DNA from: Sphingomonas immobilis
GTDB taxonomy: Bacteria; Pseudomonadota; Alphaproteobacteria; Sphingomonadales; Sphingomonadaceae
NCBI RefSeq assembly: GCF_030580995.1
Contig: NZ_JAUQSZ010000002.1
Location: 124,001 to 188,000, forward strand
Direction: 5' to 3'
Length of the DNA stretch: 64,000 bases
Below, piece after piece: positions 1-8,251 of this stretch. Under the pieces are notes generated by a model. That model was not told the origin of the DNA. It made no database searches and saw only the letters and a list, made by a program, of their open reading frames with translations. Numbering within the stretch: the stretch's first letter is position 1; every line of letters starts with the position of its first letter. The position numbers and the translations under genes were made by a program.

Positions 1-73
1 CGCGCGCGACCTCGGCCGCGCACAGCGGCGCTAACGCCGGATCGGCACAGGAAACGGGGGACGACAGGCTCAT
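1..73 (-). CDS. Possible N-terminal fragment of an unidentified protein
   Basis: An ATG on the minus strand (bases 71-73) opens a frame without stop codons for 24 codons to the window edge, beginning MSLSSPVSCADP. A G-rich run sits directly before the ATG, so the ribosome-binding-site spacing is poor. The gene would be co-directional with the cell-wall hydrolase just to its right, whose stop codon lies about 50 bases upstream. The stretch is too short to recognise and could be a chance open frame. Confidence 0.3.
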   Translation of the reverse strand, partial: MSLSSPVSCADPALAPLCAAEVAR

Positions 74-126
74 CCCCCGAATAATAGAACATTATGCGAA
101 CAGGTCAAACCCGTTCCCGGCAATGC

Positions 127-756
127 TCAACGATAGAAAACGTGATTGCCGATCGCGGCGACGGTAGCGCGGCCCCATTTCGGCGCGACGCGACGCGCAT
201 GGAAATAGAGCGCGTCGGGCGCCGGGCTGTCCCACGCATCGGCCAGCGCGACGCGGGCGACCGCCAGGGCGGTGCGATACTGGCTGTTCGGTGCGATCGC
301 GGGCACCTGGCCGCCGCGCACGAAGGCGAACTGGCCGGGCTGCGTCACCACCGAGCAGACCGAGCGCGGGAAGCGACCGGACTTCGTGCGGTTGAGGATC
401 ACTTCGCCGACCGCGAGCTGCCCGCTCAGCGGTTCGCCCTTGGCTTCGAAGTAGATCGCTCCGGCAAGGCAGGTGAGTTCGTCGCTCTGTCCGGTACGAT
501 CCTGATGCGCGGCGATTGCCTGCTGCAAGGAATCATAATCTTCGGTGTCATCGCCATCACCGGTCGCAATCTCGGCGACGGCAGGCTTTTCGGCGGGAAC
601 GGAAGGAATTTCAGTGGCCTGGGGAACGATCTGAACAGTTGCTGCGTTTGCAGTCCGATCCAGTTCCTTGGCGAAGCCCGGCGTGCTCGCGCCGGCAGAG
701 GCCAGAAGGCCGAGAGTAATCGTCGCAACCGTTGCGACACGTTCGAAAAACGACAT
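127..756 (-). CDS. Cell wall hydrolase, SleB/Hydrolase_2 family
   Basis: This 209-residue protein is a probable exported peptidoglycan hydrolase of the SleB-like family (lytic transglycosylase fold). Residues 1-29 look like a signal peptide (a hydrophobic stretch ending ...AGASTPGFAK). A low-complexity Pro/Ala/Glu linker follows to about residue 75. The catalytic domain covers about 95-209 and shows the family hallmark LAGAIYFEAKGEP, whose Glu is the expected catalytic residue, plus VGEVILNRTKSGRFP and a C-terminal YFHARRVAPKW. Alphaproteobacteria use such enzymes in wall remodelling rather than spore germination. It stands alone, 153 bases from the next gene on its 5' side. Family assignment is firm; the cellular role is inferred. 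Confidence 0.85.
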   Translation of the reverse strand: MSFFERVATVATITLGLLASAGASTPGFAKELDRTANAATVQIVPQATEIPSVPAEKPAVAEIATGDGDDTEDYDSLQQAIAAHQDRTGQSDELTCLAGAIYFEAKGEPLSGQLAVGEVILNRTKSGRFPRSVCSVVTQPGQFAFVRGGQVPAIAPNSQYRTALAVARVALADAWDSPAPDALYFHARRVAPKWGRATVAAIGNHVFYR

Positions 757-909
757 TCAACCGACTAAAATGCGGTGGTGCGCGAGACGACAGGCTACCT
801 CAGCAGCATGTAGAACGGACAACCCCCGACTGCGTAACCAACGAGATCGCACCTCGACTGGCACAACGCGATAAAGACCGCGCGCGTCTGCTGGTATGGC
901 CGGTTCGGG

Positions 910-1251
910 TCAACCACCAAATATTGTTTCTGCGGCGAATCGTTCTGCAGACGGGATGTCGAGTTCGATCACCCACAGATCAGGGTCGCGCGCGCGGCGG
1001 CGTTTCCAATAGTCGTCGATCGTCGGCGCATCAGCCGATTCGTCCGGCCCAACGCGCGTAAGGATCGCCGCTCCGTCGAGATTGCGACCCGGCTCCGCCA
1101 TGCCCACGAATGCCCATTTCTCGCGCAGGATCAGCAACATCGATCCCGCTTGGTCGTCACCCCGGGCAAGCACCATCGCCATGCCACCGGCATCGTTCGC
1201 GCGCCGCAGCAACGCGCCAACCAGAACGCCCGTCGGCAGCCGGTCGCTCAT
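910..1251 (-). CDS. DUF1491 family protein
   Basis: This small soluble protein of 113 residues matches the alphaproteobacterial DUF1491 family as I remember it: an N-terminal LPTGVLVGALLRRANDAGG, a central ILREKWAFVGM and a C-terminal IDDYWKRRRARDPDLWVIEL. No signal peptide or membrane segment is visible. Its ATG overlaps the stop of the upstream thioesterase gene by four bases (ATGA), so it is the last gene of a ptsN-thioesterase-DUF1491 unit. The family has no established function that I know of. Confidence 0.8.
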   Translation of the reverse strand: MSDRLPTGVLVGALLRRANDAGGMAMVLARGDDQAGSMLLILREKWAFVGMAEPGRNLDGAAILTRVGPDESADAPTIDDYWKRRRARDPDLWVIELDIPSAERFAAETIFGG

Positions 1252-1721
1252 GCCTGTGGCGCGTAACCGGGCAATCCCGCCAATGCGATGCGCGAGCGCA
1301 TGAACGTTCCCGTTCCGCGCGCTGCCTCCTCGCCCTCCGCGTCGATCAGTCGCGCCTCGGCGACGAACACGCGCCGCTGTCCACTCACCCAGCGCCCCTC
1401 GGCGGTGACTGGCCCGGCACGCAACGGCTTCGTCAGCAGCAGGTTGAACGCGGTCGTCAGCAGAAAGCGATCGGTGACGAGGCTGTTGGCGGCATAAAAG
1501 GCCGCATCGTCGAGCATCTTGAAATAGCTCGTGCCATGCGCCGCGCCGCCGGCGTGAAAATAGCGTTCGTCGATCCTGAAGCGAATCCGCGCAAAGCCGG
1601 CTTCGGGGATTTCCAGCGCCGAATCGAACAGGCGGTTGATCGGCGCAGCCGCATAGAGATGCTCCAGCGCACGGAAGTGCGCAGCTTCCCCCTGCGCCGC
1701 GGGCTGTTCAGGCAGCGTCAC
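1248..1721 (-). CDS. PaaI-type hotdog thioesterase
   Basis: This is a 157-residue hotdog-fold protein, probably an acyl-CoA thioesterase. The motif HAGGAAHGTSYFKMLDDAAF has the His-Gly-Gly...Asp arrangement typical of PaaI-like enzymes. A later segment (FLLTTAFNLLLTKPLRAG, then GEGRWVSGQ-like strands) fits the rest of the fold. I place the start at a GTG at 1721 (protein MTLPEQPAAQG), which overlaps the end of ptsN by 14 bases; a longer in-frame extension to 1826 would run through ptsN coding sequence and is unlikely. Its stop overlaps the DUF1491 start by four bases. The substrate cannot be told from sequence. Confidence 0.8.
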   Translation of the reverse strand: MTLPEQPAAQGEAAHFRALEHLYAAAPINRLFDSALEIPEAGFARIRFRIDERYFHAGGAAHGTSYFKMLDDAAFYAANSLVTDRFLLTTAFNLLLTKPLRAGPVTAEGRWVSGQRRVFVAEARLIDAEGEEAARGTGTFMRSRIALAGLPGYAPQA

Positions 1722-2175
1722 GATTCTCGTCTGCGGAAAACAGGGCGAAAAGGGCGTCGGGCGAGCCCGTACCCCGCAGCTTTGCGAGGAAATTGCGATC
1801 CCGCAGAGCGCGCGAAACCTGCGCAAGTGCCTTCAGATGCGCGGACCCCGCCTCCACCGGCGAGAGCAGTGCGAAGACCAGGTCGACGGGAAGATCATCG
1901 ACCGCGTCGAACTCGATCGGTTGCGCCAGCGTCGCGAACACGCCCATCACGCGCGGCAATCCAGCGATCTTGCCGTGCGGCGTGGCGACACCGCCGCCAA
2001 AGCCGGTTGAGCCGAGCTTCTCGCGCGCGGCGAGCGCCTCGCTCACCACCGCCGCGTCGAGTCCGTAGACGTTCGCGGCCGTCGCGCCGATCTGCTGGAA
2101 AAGCGGCTTCTTGGCGGAGGCGGCGACGCGGGACAGGACGGCATCTGGAAGCAGCAGATCGCTGAGGTCGGACAT
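1708..2175 (-). CDS. ptsN: PTS IIA-like nitrogen regulatory protein PtsN (EIIA-Ntr)
   Basis: This is a 155-residue EIIA domain of the nitrogen phosphotransferase system, a phospho-acceptor that signals nitrogen and potassium status rather than transporting sugar. The phosphorylatable His is visible at about residue 67 in GGGVATPHGKI. The N-terminus (MSDLSDLLLPDAVLSRV) supports the ATG at 2175 over an in-frame ATG 14 codons upstream. It lies 81 bases downstream of hpf on the same strand. In many Proteobacteria rpoN, hpf and ptsN are contiguous; here rpoN is about 50 kb away. Confidence 0.92.
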   Translation of the reverse strand: MSDLSDLLLPDAVLSRVAASAKKPLFQQIGATAANVYGLDAAVVSEALAAREKLGSTGFGGGVATPHGKIAGLPRVMGVFATLAQPIEFDAVDDLPVDLVFALLSPVEAGSAHLKALAQVSRALRDRNFLAKLRGTGSPDALFALFSADENRDAA

Positions 2176-2256
2176 TTTGATCCCTGAGTCGCCGCGTGGA
2201 GTCGCGGCGACGCGCATAATCCTGAATGAAGCCGAGCGATAGCTCGCGCTGGGCTA

Positions 2257-2844
2257 TTAGGCGCGGTGGGGCTCCACCCATCCGATCGTACCGTCTCCCC
2301 GCCGATAGACCATATTATACGCGCCCGATCCGGCATTGCGGAAGAGAAGGGCGGTGGTGTTGCGCAGATCCAGCATCATCACCGCGTCCGACACCGAAGC
2401 GTCCGGCACATCGACTCGCGTTTCGGCGATGATGAGCGGGAAGTCGCTTTCGACCTCCTCCTCGTGATCCTGGAAAACGGTATAGCCCGCGTTGTCGATC
2501 ACGCCTGCATCGCCCTCTGCCGCGGCGCCGTTGCCGTTGGCCGAATGGCGGTCCTTGAGGCGGCTCATATAGCGCCGCAGCTGCTTCTCGATCTTGTCGG
2601 CGACGCCGTCGAAGGCACCGTTGGCGTCCATGCCGGTGTTAGTGCCCTTCAGCACCAGCCCCTGCATGACATGCGCGACGATATCGCAGGTGAACCCATT
2701 GTCGTGCGGGCCTTTGCCGAACGTAACCTGCGCCGATATCGCGCGGGCAAAATATTTGGTGGCGATGCCTTGCAAGCGTTCATCGACACGGAGCTTGAGA
2801 GCGTCGCCGGTGGCGACCTGATGGCCCGAAACCCGGATATCCAT
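2257..2844 (-). CDS. hpf: Ribosome hibernation-promoting factor, long form
   Basis: This is a 195-residue long-type HPF, which binds the 30S decoding region and promotes formation of inactive 100S ribosome dimers. Residues 1-100 form the HPF/RaiA beta-alpha domain (MDIRVSGHQVATGDALKLRV). An acidic, glycine-rich linker follows, then a C-terminal dimerisation domain at about 140-195 (VDVPDASVSDAVMMLDL...NVVYRRGDGTIGWVEP-type end). A good Shine-Dalgarno (AAGGAG) lies 8 bases before the ATG. It precedes ptsN, and expression is plausibly starvation-linked. Confidence 0.93.
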   Translation of the reverse strand: MDIRVSGHQVATGDALKLRVDERLQGIATKYFARAISAQVTFGKGPHDNGFTCDIVAHVMQGLVLKGTNTGMDANGAFDGVADKIEKQLRRYMSRLKDRHSANGNGAAAEGDAGVIDNAGYTVFQDHEEEVESDFPLIIAETRVDVPDASVSDAVMMLDLRNTTALLFRNAGSGAYNMVYRRGDGTIGWVEPHRA

Positions 2845-2900
2845 AGCGCAGTCTCCTTTAGAGAGCGGCCCTTGAGGCTAGGCCCCTCGCTATGGGGAGG

Positions 2901-3593
2901 TCAAGCGGAGGCTTCGGCCCAGAGAGGATTCGTTACAGTCTTGAGGAACGCGGCGTGGCGCTCGCGCTCTTCCTCGCTGGGGGCGAAACTGCGCGCGGGG
3001 CGCACCACGATCGGCGCCGACACCCGTTCGACCGTCGTCACCACCGTTTCAACGCGTTCGGCGACCAGGCCGAGTCCGATCTGCCGCCCGCCGGTCAGCT
3101 CGACATAGACCTGCGACAGCAACTGCGCATCGAGGAGCGCGCCGTGAAACGTGCGTGCGCTGCGATCGATGCCGTAGCGCGAACACAGCGCATCGAGGCT
3201 GTGCTTGGCACCAGGATGCTTCGCGCGCGCCAGCACGATCGTGTCGACCATACGGTGCATCCCGACCGGAAGATGGCCGCAGCGGCCGAGCTCGCCGTTG
3301 AGGAAACCGAAGTCGAAGCCGGCATTGTGCGCGACCAGCGGCGCATCGCCGAGGAAGTCGAGCAGGTCTTGCGCCGACGCGCCGAAAAGCGGCTTGTCGG
3401 AGAGGAAGGCGTCGCTGAGGCCGTGAACGCGCTGCGCCTCGGGCGGCATCGTCCGCTCGGGATGGAAATAGGCGTGGAAGGTGCGCCCGGTCTCGACCTT
3501 GTTGACCAGTTCGACGCAGCCGATCTCGACCATGCGGTCGCCGTCCTTGAAGCTGAAGCCGGTGGTTTCGGTATCGAAGATGATCTCGCGCAT
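2901..3593 (-). CDS. dnaQ: DNA polymerase III epsilon subunit (proofreading exonuclease)
   Basis: This is a 230-residue DEDDh 3'-5' exonuclease, the proofreader of the replicative polymerase. ExoI is FDTETTG (Asp7, Glu9), ExoII is AHNAGFDFGFLN and ExoIII is HGALLDAQLLSQVY (His and Asp). The C-terminal tail after about residue 175 would carry the polymerase-alpha contact. The start is seven bases past the coaE stop, so it belongs to the ppsR-maf-aroE-coaE-dnaQ row transcribed away from the origin. A second DnaQ-like exonuclease occurs at 30.2-31.0 kb. Confidence 0.95.
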   Translation of the reverse strand: MREIIFDTETTGFSFKDGDRMVEIGCVELVNKVETGRTFHAYFHPERTMPPEAQRVHGLSDAFLSDKPLFGASAQDLLDFLGDAPLVAHNAGFDFGFLNGELGRCGHLPVGMHRMVDTIVLARAKHPGAKHSLDALCSRYGIDRSARTFHGALLDAQLLSQVYVELTGGRQIGLGLVAERVETVVTTVERVSAPIVVRPARSFAPSEEERERHAAFLKTVTNPLWAEASA

Positions 3594-3600
3594 CGTGCGA

Positions 3601-4194
3601 TTATCGGGCTTCCGGAGTCGTGAGGCAAGCGATCACCGCAGCGACCGCGGCCTCGGTTTCGGCAATCGAACCGCCGGTCGGGATCACGAAATCAGCGCGC
3701 GCCGCCTTGGCGTCATTGGGCATCTGCCGGGCGAGGATGGCGTCGAATTTCTCCGCGCTCATGCCCGGCCGGGTGAGGACGCGCGCGCGCTGCACCTCGG
3801 GCGGGGCGGAGACGACGACGATCTTGTCCACCCCGCGCTCGCCGCCGGTTTCGAACAGCAGCGGCACGTCGAAGACGATGACCGGCGCATCGGCATGGCG
3901 TTCGAGAAAGGCACGACGCTCCGCGCCGACCGCCGGATGCACGATCGCCTCCAGCCGCTTCATCGCGGCATCGTCTCCCAGCACCGCCTTGCCCAGCGCC
4001 TGCCGGTCGACGCCGCCCGGACCCGTCGTGCCAGGAAATGCCGCCTCGATCGCCGCGACGAGTCTGCCGTCGGGGCCCTGCAAAAGATGCACCGCCGCGT
4101 CGGCATCGAACACCGGCACGCCTGCCGCCGCGAACATCGCCGCGACGGTCGACTTGCCCATGCCGATCGATCCGGTCAGCCCGATCTTGATCAT
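3601..4194 (-). CDS. coaE: Dephospho-CoA kinase
   Basis: This 197-residue enzyme would phosphorylate the 3'-OH of dephospho-CoA, the last step of coenzyme A synthesis. The Walker A loop is near the N-terminus ([14 protein letters not shown]). Further family motifs are [27 protein letters not shown] and [20 protein letters not shown]. The ATG at 4194 overlaps the aroE stop by four bases and begins MIKIGLTGS; a much longer in-frame extension would run across aroE and is rejected. The panC gene, for the CoA precursor pantothenate, lies at 33.7 kb. Confidence 0.94.
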   Translation of the reverse strand: MIKIGLTGSIGMGKSTVAAMFAAAGVPVFDADAAVHLLQGPDGRLVAAIEAAFPGTTGPGGVDRQALGKAVLGDDAAMKRLEAIVHPAVGAERRAFLERHADAPVIVFDVPLLFETGGERGVDKIVVVSAPPEVQRARVLTRPGMSAEKFDAILARQMPNDAKAARADFVIPTGGSIAETEAAVAAVIACLTTPEAR

Positions 4195-5000
4195 GCGATC
4201 AACAGATCGCGCAATGCGTCGTCGCGGTCGCGCGGCGGGGCGACGCCGAAGAACAGTTCGAACGCCAGCGCCGCCTGGCCGACCAGCATCTCCAGCCCGT
4301 CGACCGTCTCTAGCCCGCGCGCATCGGCCTGCGCGAGTAGCGGCGTCTCCAGCGGCGCGTAGACGATATCGTAGACGATGGCGTTCTCGGGCAACGGCGA
4401 CAGGTCGATCTCCAGCGGCGGCTGGCCGGTCATGCCGAGCGCGCTGGTGTTGACGACGAGCGCGGCGGCGGGGAGGGTGCTCGCCAGCGGCAACGCCTTG
4501 CCCTTGAGCCCGAACGACGAAAGCAACGCCGCCGCCTTCAGCACGTTGCGGTTGAGGATCGTCACCGGCCCGACACCCGCCCGCGCCAGCGCGAACAGCA
4601 CCGCGCGCGCCGCGCCGCCCGCGCCGATCACCACCACCGGCTTGCCCGCCAGATCGGCGTCGGCGATCGGCGACCAGAAGCCGGCAGCATCGGTGTTGGT
4701 GCCGATCACCGTGTCGCCCTGACGCAGGATCGTGTTCATCGCGCCGATGGACCCGCGCACGCCGCCGGGATCGTCGACGAGATCGAGCACCGCGACCTTG
4801 TGCGGGATCGTAATGTTGCACCCGCGCCAGTCGGGATCGGCCCGCGCCTGCGCCAGATACTCCGTCAGTTGCTCGGGCTTCACATGCGCGCGGCGATAGT
4901 CCGCCTCAAGTCCGAGCGCGTCGATCCAGAAATTGTGAATCAGCGGCGATTTGGAATGTGCGATCGGATCGCCGATCACTTCGGCAAAGGGCTTGCTCAT
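4191..5000 (-). CDS. aroE: Shikimate dehydrogenase
   Basis: This 269-residue enzyme reduces 3-dehydroshikimate to shikimate with NADPH in aromatic amino-acid synthesis. The N-terminal substrate domain shows [16 protein letters not shown], and the catalytic Lys is in [11 protein letters not shown]. The dinucleotide-binding loop is [16 protein letters not shown], and the C-terminal part has the expected [13 protein letters not shown]. It overlaps coaE by four bases and follows maf after 50 bases, in the order known beside the Caulobacter origin. Confidence 0.94.
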   Translation of the reverse strand: MSKPFAEVIGDPIAHSKSPLIHNFWIDALGLEADYRRAHVKPEQLTEYLAQARADPDWRGCNITIPHKVAVLDLVDDPGGVRGSIGAMNTILRQGDTVIGTNTDAAGFWSPIADADLAGKPVVVIGAGGAARAVLFALARAGVGPVTILNRNVLKAAALLSSFGLKGKALPLASTLPAAALVVNTSALGMTGQPPLEIDLSPLPENAIVYDIVYAPLETPLLAQADARGLETVDGLEMLVGQAALAFELFFGVAPPRDRDDALRDLLIA

Positions 5001-5050
5001 GAATTCGATATCCGGAAAGTCACACTAAGGTCACACTGATCGGCACCATC

Positions 5051-5647
5051 TCAGCCTTCAAGCACACCGCGAACGCGCAGATAGTCGAGCACCGGGAGCA
5101 GCGGCAGGCCGAGCACGGTGAAGTGGCTCCCCTCGATCTTCGCGAACAATTGCACGCCCGGCCCCTCGATCCTGAAACACCCCACGCAGCCGGCGATCGC
5201 GGGCCACTCGGCATCAAGATAGCGATCGATGAAGCTGTAGGACAGCGGGCGTACATGCAGCCGCGCGCGTTCGACATGACGCCAGACCGGCGCGCCGCCA
5301 TGCGCGATCACCGCCGCGCTCCAGATGTCATGGACGCCGCCCGACATCGCTTTCAGATGCGCCGCCGCATCCTCGCGAGAGACCGGCTTGTCGAGGACGG
5401 TGCCGTCAGCGAGCGCGACGAGCGAGTCGCTGCCCAGCACCAGCGCCTCCGGGTCGCGCGACGAACCGCGCACCGCCTTCAGTTCGGCGAGAGCATCGGC
5501 AAGATCGCGCGGAGCGACACCCTGCGCGCGGAAACCCTCCTTGGCCGATTCCTCGTCGACATTCGCCGCAACCGCCTCGAACGGCACCCCGGCGTCGGTC
5601 AGCATCGCCCGGCGCGACGCGCTCTTCGAGGCCAGCACGAACCTCAT
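5051..5647 (-). CDS. maf: Maf family nucleotide pyrophosphatase
   Basis: This 198-residue Maf/YceF/YhdE-type protein is probably a house-cleaning nucleoside triphosphate pyrophosphatase. It starts MRFVLASKSASRRAMLTDAG with the family's Ser-Arg-Arg nucleotide loop, followed by LVLGSDSLVALADG and the KPVSREDAAAHLKAMSG segment. The start at 5647 is fixed by the four-base ATGA overlap with the ppsR stop. Which Maf subfamily (dTTP/UTP or m7GTP type) I cannot decide by eye. Confidence 0.92.
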   Translation of the reverse strand: MRFVLASKSASRRAMLTDAGVPFEAVAANVDEESAKEGFRAQGVAPRDLADALAELKAVRGSSRDPEALVLGSDSLVALADGTVLDKPVSREDAAAHLKAMSGGVHDIWSAAVIAHGGAPVWRHVERARLHVRPLSYSFIDRYLDAEWPAIAGCVGCFRIEGPGVQLFAKIEGSHFTVLGLPLLPVLDYLRVRGVLEG

Positions 5648-6453
5648 GCCTCCAGCCTTTCCGTCACCAGCGCGATGATCGCCGCCGCCGTCTCCTCGAT
5701 CGAGCGCCGCGTCACGTCGATCACCGGCCAGCCGTTGTCGGCGAACATCCGGCGCGCGAACGCGACCTCGCGCGTCACCGATTCCTGATCGACATAGGCG
5801 GTCTCCGGCGCCTGGTTGAGCGAGAGCAGGCGGTTGCGGCGCACTTGGATCAGCCGGTCCGCACTGGTCGTGAGGCCGACGACGAGCGGATGCTTGAGCG
5901 AAAACAGCACCGGCGGCGGCGGACTCTCGACCACGATCGGGATGTTGGCGGTCTTGAAGCCGCGATTGGCGAGATAGATCGAGGTCGGCGTCTTGGACGA
6001 GCGCGACACGCCCGCCAGTACGATATCGGCCTCCTCCCAATCCTCGGAGCCGAGCCCGTCGTCATGCGCGATGGTGAACTGGATCGCCTCGACGCGCGCG
6101 AAATAGGCGGCGTCGAGAACATGCTGCCGCCCGGGCCGCGCCTTCGCCTGCTGCCCGAGCAGCCCCGACAGCGCTCCCGTCACCGCATCGAGCGGCGCGA
6201 TCGCGGGCAGGCCGAGCGCACGGCACCGCGTCTCCAGGTTGCGCCGCGTCTCGCTGTTGACCAGCGTGAACAGCACGAGCCCCGGATTCTGCGCGATTTC
6301 CTGCAGGATGCGCTCGAGATGCCCCTCGGTGCGGATCATCGGCCAGAAGTGGCGGATCGTCTCGACGTCGTCATATTGCGCCAGCGCCGCCTTGGCGATG
6401 TTCTCCAGCGTCTCGCCCGTCGAATCCGACAGCAGATGGAGGTGCAGCCGCAT
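5644..6453 (-). CDS. ppsR: PEP synthase/PPDK regulatory protein (DUF299, RP001-like)
   Basis: This is a 269-residue bifunctional serine/threonine kinase and pyrophosphorylase of the PpsR/RP001 (DUF299) family. It controls pyruvate phosphate dikinase or PEP synthase. The N-terminus is MRLHLHLLSDSTGETLENIA, and the P-loop-like signature GVSRSSKTPTSIYLANRG lies in the middle. I start it at the ATG at 6453, directly at the edge of the probable origin; an upstream ATG would extend it into the DnaA-box region. It heads the leftward operon and is the classical marker gene on one side of the alphaproteobacterial origin. Confidence 0.93.
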   Translation of the reverse strand: MRLHLHLLSDSTGETLENIAKAALAQYDDVETIRHFWPMIRTEGHLERILQEIAQNPGLVLFTLVNSETRRNLETRCRALGLPAIAPLDAVTGALSGLLGQQAKARPGRQHVLDAAYFARVEAIQFTIAHDDGLGSEDWEEADIVLAGVSRSSKTPTSIYLANRGFKTANIPIVVESPPPPVLFSLKHPLVVGLTTSADRLIQVRRNRLLSLNQAPETAYVDQESVTREVAFARRMFADNGWPVIDVTRRSIEETAAAIIALVTERLEA

Positions 6454-6750
6454 TATCGGCACGGGTCTGTGGAAAACATGGGGGCAAGCGCTAGCGCAAC
6501 TCGCACCCCCTCGCAAAGCCGGATGCGCGTGTCGATAACGTCGGACTTGCCCACAATTCCGCGCACATTGCCCGGTTCCGTCAACATCCTGTGGATACCG
6601 GGGACGACGCACCCGACTCCGGGGAATCCCTTAAGGACCGCACGTCAAGCTGTTGGCATTTCCGGGACGGACGCATAAGCCCCGCGATCAACGCGCCAAC
6701 CACTACAACATCCTTTTTAGATTCTTCTTATTAGTAGAAGGGCAGTTCCG
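6454..6750. other. Probable chromosomal replication origin (oriC) between ppsR and hemE
   Basis: This 297-base gap separates divergent ppsR and hemE, the position of the Caulobacter origin. DnaA-box-like 9-mers seen are TGTGGAAAA (6468-6476), TGTCGATAA (6530-6538), TTGCCCACA (6547-6555) and TGTGGATAC (6590-6598). Read on their box strand these are TTTTCCACA, TTATCGACA, TTGCCCACA and GTATCCACA. Four GANTC (CcrM) sites start at 6615, 6624, 6720 and 6750. A T/A-rich stretch at about 6704-6735 next to hemE is a candidate unwinding element. One TTAA half-site occurs near 6630, but no full CtrA box is seen. Position and boxes make the call likely; function is inferred. Confidence 0.8.
6738..6742 (+). 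promoter_or_regulatory. Shine-Dalgarno sequence that decides the hemE start
   Basis: AAGGG within AGAAGGG lies 8 bases before the ATT at 6751 and is the only good Shine-Dalgarno sequence before the conserved hemE N-terminus. No ATG, GTG or TTG follows it at suitable spacing in the hemE frame, which is why an ATT start is proposed. Confidence 0.6.
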
Positions 6751-7788
6751 ATTCCGAGCGAAACCCCCGTTCCTAAGCCGCTCCTGCAGACCCTGCGCGG
6801 CGAGAAGCAGACGACCCCGCCGGTGTGGCTGATGCGTCAGGCCGGGCGCTATCTGCCGGAGTATCGCGCGCTGCGGGCAGAGAAGGGCGGTTTCCTGGCG
6901 CTGGCGACCGATCCCGAAACGGCGGCGGAGGTAACTTTGCAGCCGATACGTCGTTTCGGCTTCGACGGGGCGATCCTGTTCTCCGACATTCTGATGGTGC
7001 CCTGGGCGATGGGGCAGGATCTCAGCTTCGGGGTGGGCGAGGGGCCGCGCCTGGCGCCGGCGCTGGTCGACCATGCCCTGTCCGCGCTGCAGCCCGATCG
7101 CGCGCGTCTGGAGCCGGTCTACCGCACCGTGGAGCGAGTGAAGGCGGCATTGCCCTCAGAGACTACCTTCCTCGGCTTTGCCGGCTCTCCCTGGACGGTA
7201 GCGACCTACATGATCGCCGGGCAAGGCAGCCGCGAGCAGGCCGAGGCCCGCCGCTACGCTTATGCGGACACGCAGGCGATGCAGGCGCTGATCGACGCGA
7301 TCATCGCGTGGACCGTCGACTATCTCGCCGCGCAGGCCGCCGCGGGAGTCGAGGCGGTGCAATTGTTCGACAGCTGGGCCGGTAGTCTTTCCCCGGCGCA
7401 ATTCGAACGCTGGGTGATCGCGCCCAATGCCGCGATCGTCTCCGCCTTGCGTGACCGCTGGCCCGGCCTGCCGGTCATCGGCTTCCCCAAGGGCGCGGGC
7501 GGCAAACTGCCCGCTTACGCCCGCGAGACCGGTGTCGATGCGGTCGGCGTGGACGAGACGGTCGATCCCGTCTGGGCGGCGGCGAGCCTGCCGGAGGGGT
7601 TGCCGGTGCAGGGCAATCTCGATCCGCTCGCGCTGATCGCCGGCGGCGCGGAGCTCGAAGGCGCGGTGTCGCGCATCCTTGCCGCCTTCGCGGATCGCCC
7701 CCATGTCTTCAACCTTGGCCACGGCATTCAGCAGGACACGCCGATCGCGCATGTCGAGCAATTGCTGGCCTTGGTACGGAGCGCCTGA
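6751..7788 (+). CDS. hemE: Uroporphyrinogen decarboxylase, apparently ATT start
   Basis: This cytoplasmic enzyme decarboxylates uroporphyrinogen III to coproporphyrinogen III in haem synthesis. The conserved active-site motif PVWLMRQAGRYLPEYR is present, as are GFAGSPWTVATYMIAG and FNLGHGIQQDTP. The first conventional start in frame is the GTG at 6823, inside the conserved N-terminus (the Val of PVWLMRQ). The frame stays open upstream to a TAG at 6718. The ATT at 6751 has AAGGG 8 bases before it and gives 345 residues starting (M)PSETPVPKPLLQTLRG, close to the usual family length. A CTG at 6784 is the other option. A base error turning ATG into ATT is also possible. The stop overlaps the hemJ start (TGATG). 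Confidence 0.9.
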   Translation: MPSETPVPKPLLQTLRGEKQTTPPVWLMRQAGRYLPEYRALRAEKGGFLALATDPETAAEVTLQPIRRFGFDGAILFSDILMVPWAMGQDLSFGVGEGPRLAPALVDHALSALQPDRARLEPVYRTVERVKAALPSETTFLGFAGSPWTVATYMIAGQGSREQAEARRYAYADTQAMQALIDAIIAWTVDYLAAQAAAGVEAVQLFDSWAGSLSPAQFERWVIAPNAAIVSALRDRWPGLPVIGFPKGAGGKLPAYARETGVDAVGVDETVDPVWAAASLPEGLPVQGNLDPLALIAGGAELEGAVSRILAAFADRPHVFNLGHGIQQDTPIAHVEQLLALVRSA

Positions 7789-8240
7789 TGAATTTCCTCG
7801 GCAATGCCTATCTCTGGGCGAAGGCGGCGCACGTCATCTTCGTGATCTTCTGGATGGCGGGACTGTTCCTGCTGCCGCGCTACCTCGTCTATCATCAGGA
7901 GGCGCTCGGCAATTCGGCCGAGGAAGCGAAGTGGGTCGAGCGTGAGACCAAGCTGCGCAAGATCATCCTAAATCCCTCGATGGCGATCGTCTGGATTCTG
8001 GGGCTCATGCTGGCGGCGAACGCCGGTCTGTTCTCAGGCGTGGAAGGGCTCGGCTGGCTGCATGCCAAGCTGGCGCTGGTCGTGATCCTCAGCGGCTATC
8101 ACGGCTGGGCCGTCGGTTATGCGAAGAAACTTGCAGCCGGGAAACCGCGCTTGTCCGGCAAGGCGTTGAGGATGATCAACGAAGTCCCCGCGATCCTCGT
8201 GACGCTGATCGTCATCCTGGTGATCGTCCGCCCCTTCTGA
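7788..8240 (+). CDS. hemJ: Protoporphyrinogen IX oxidase HemJ
   Basis: This 150-residue integral membrane protein of the HemJ/UPF0093 family oxidises protoporphyrinogen IX late in haem synthesis. Four hydrophobic segments are visible (about residues 8-30, 64-83, 92-110 and 128-150). Conserved residues fit the family: His15 in AKAAHVIFVIFWMAG, and His92/Lys94 in GWLHAKLAL. Its ATG overlaps the hemE stop by one base, so the two haem genes are translationally coupled. Confidence 0.92.
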   Translation: MNFLGNAYLWAKAAHVIFVIFWMAGLFLLPRYLVYHQEALGNSAEEAKWVERETKLRKIILNPSMAIVWILGLMLAANAGLFSGVEGLGWLHAKLALVVILSGYHGWAVGYAKKLAAGKPRLSGKALRMINEVPAILVTLIVILVIVRPF

Positions 8241-8251
8241 CTTGACTTGAC

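Noticed and set aside
3601-4821. A 406-residue protein reading through coaE into aroE
   Set aside because: Only the part from 4194 downward is conserved (CoaE); the remainder is an out-of-frame shadow of aroE.
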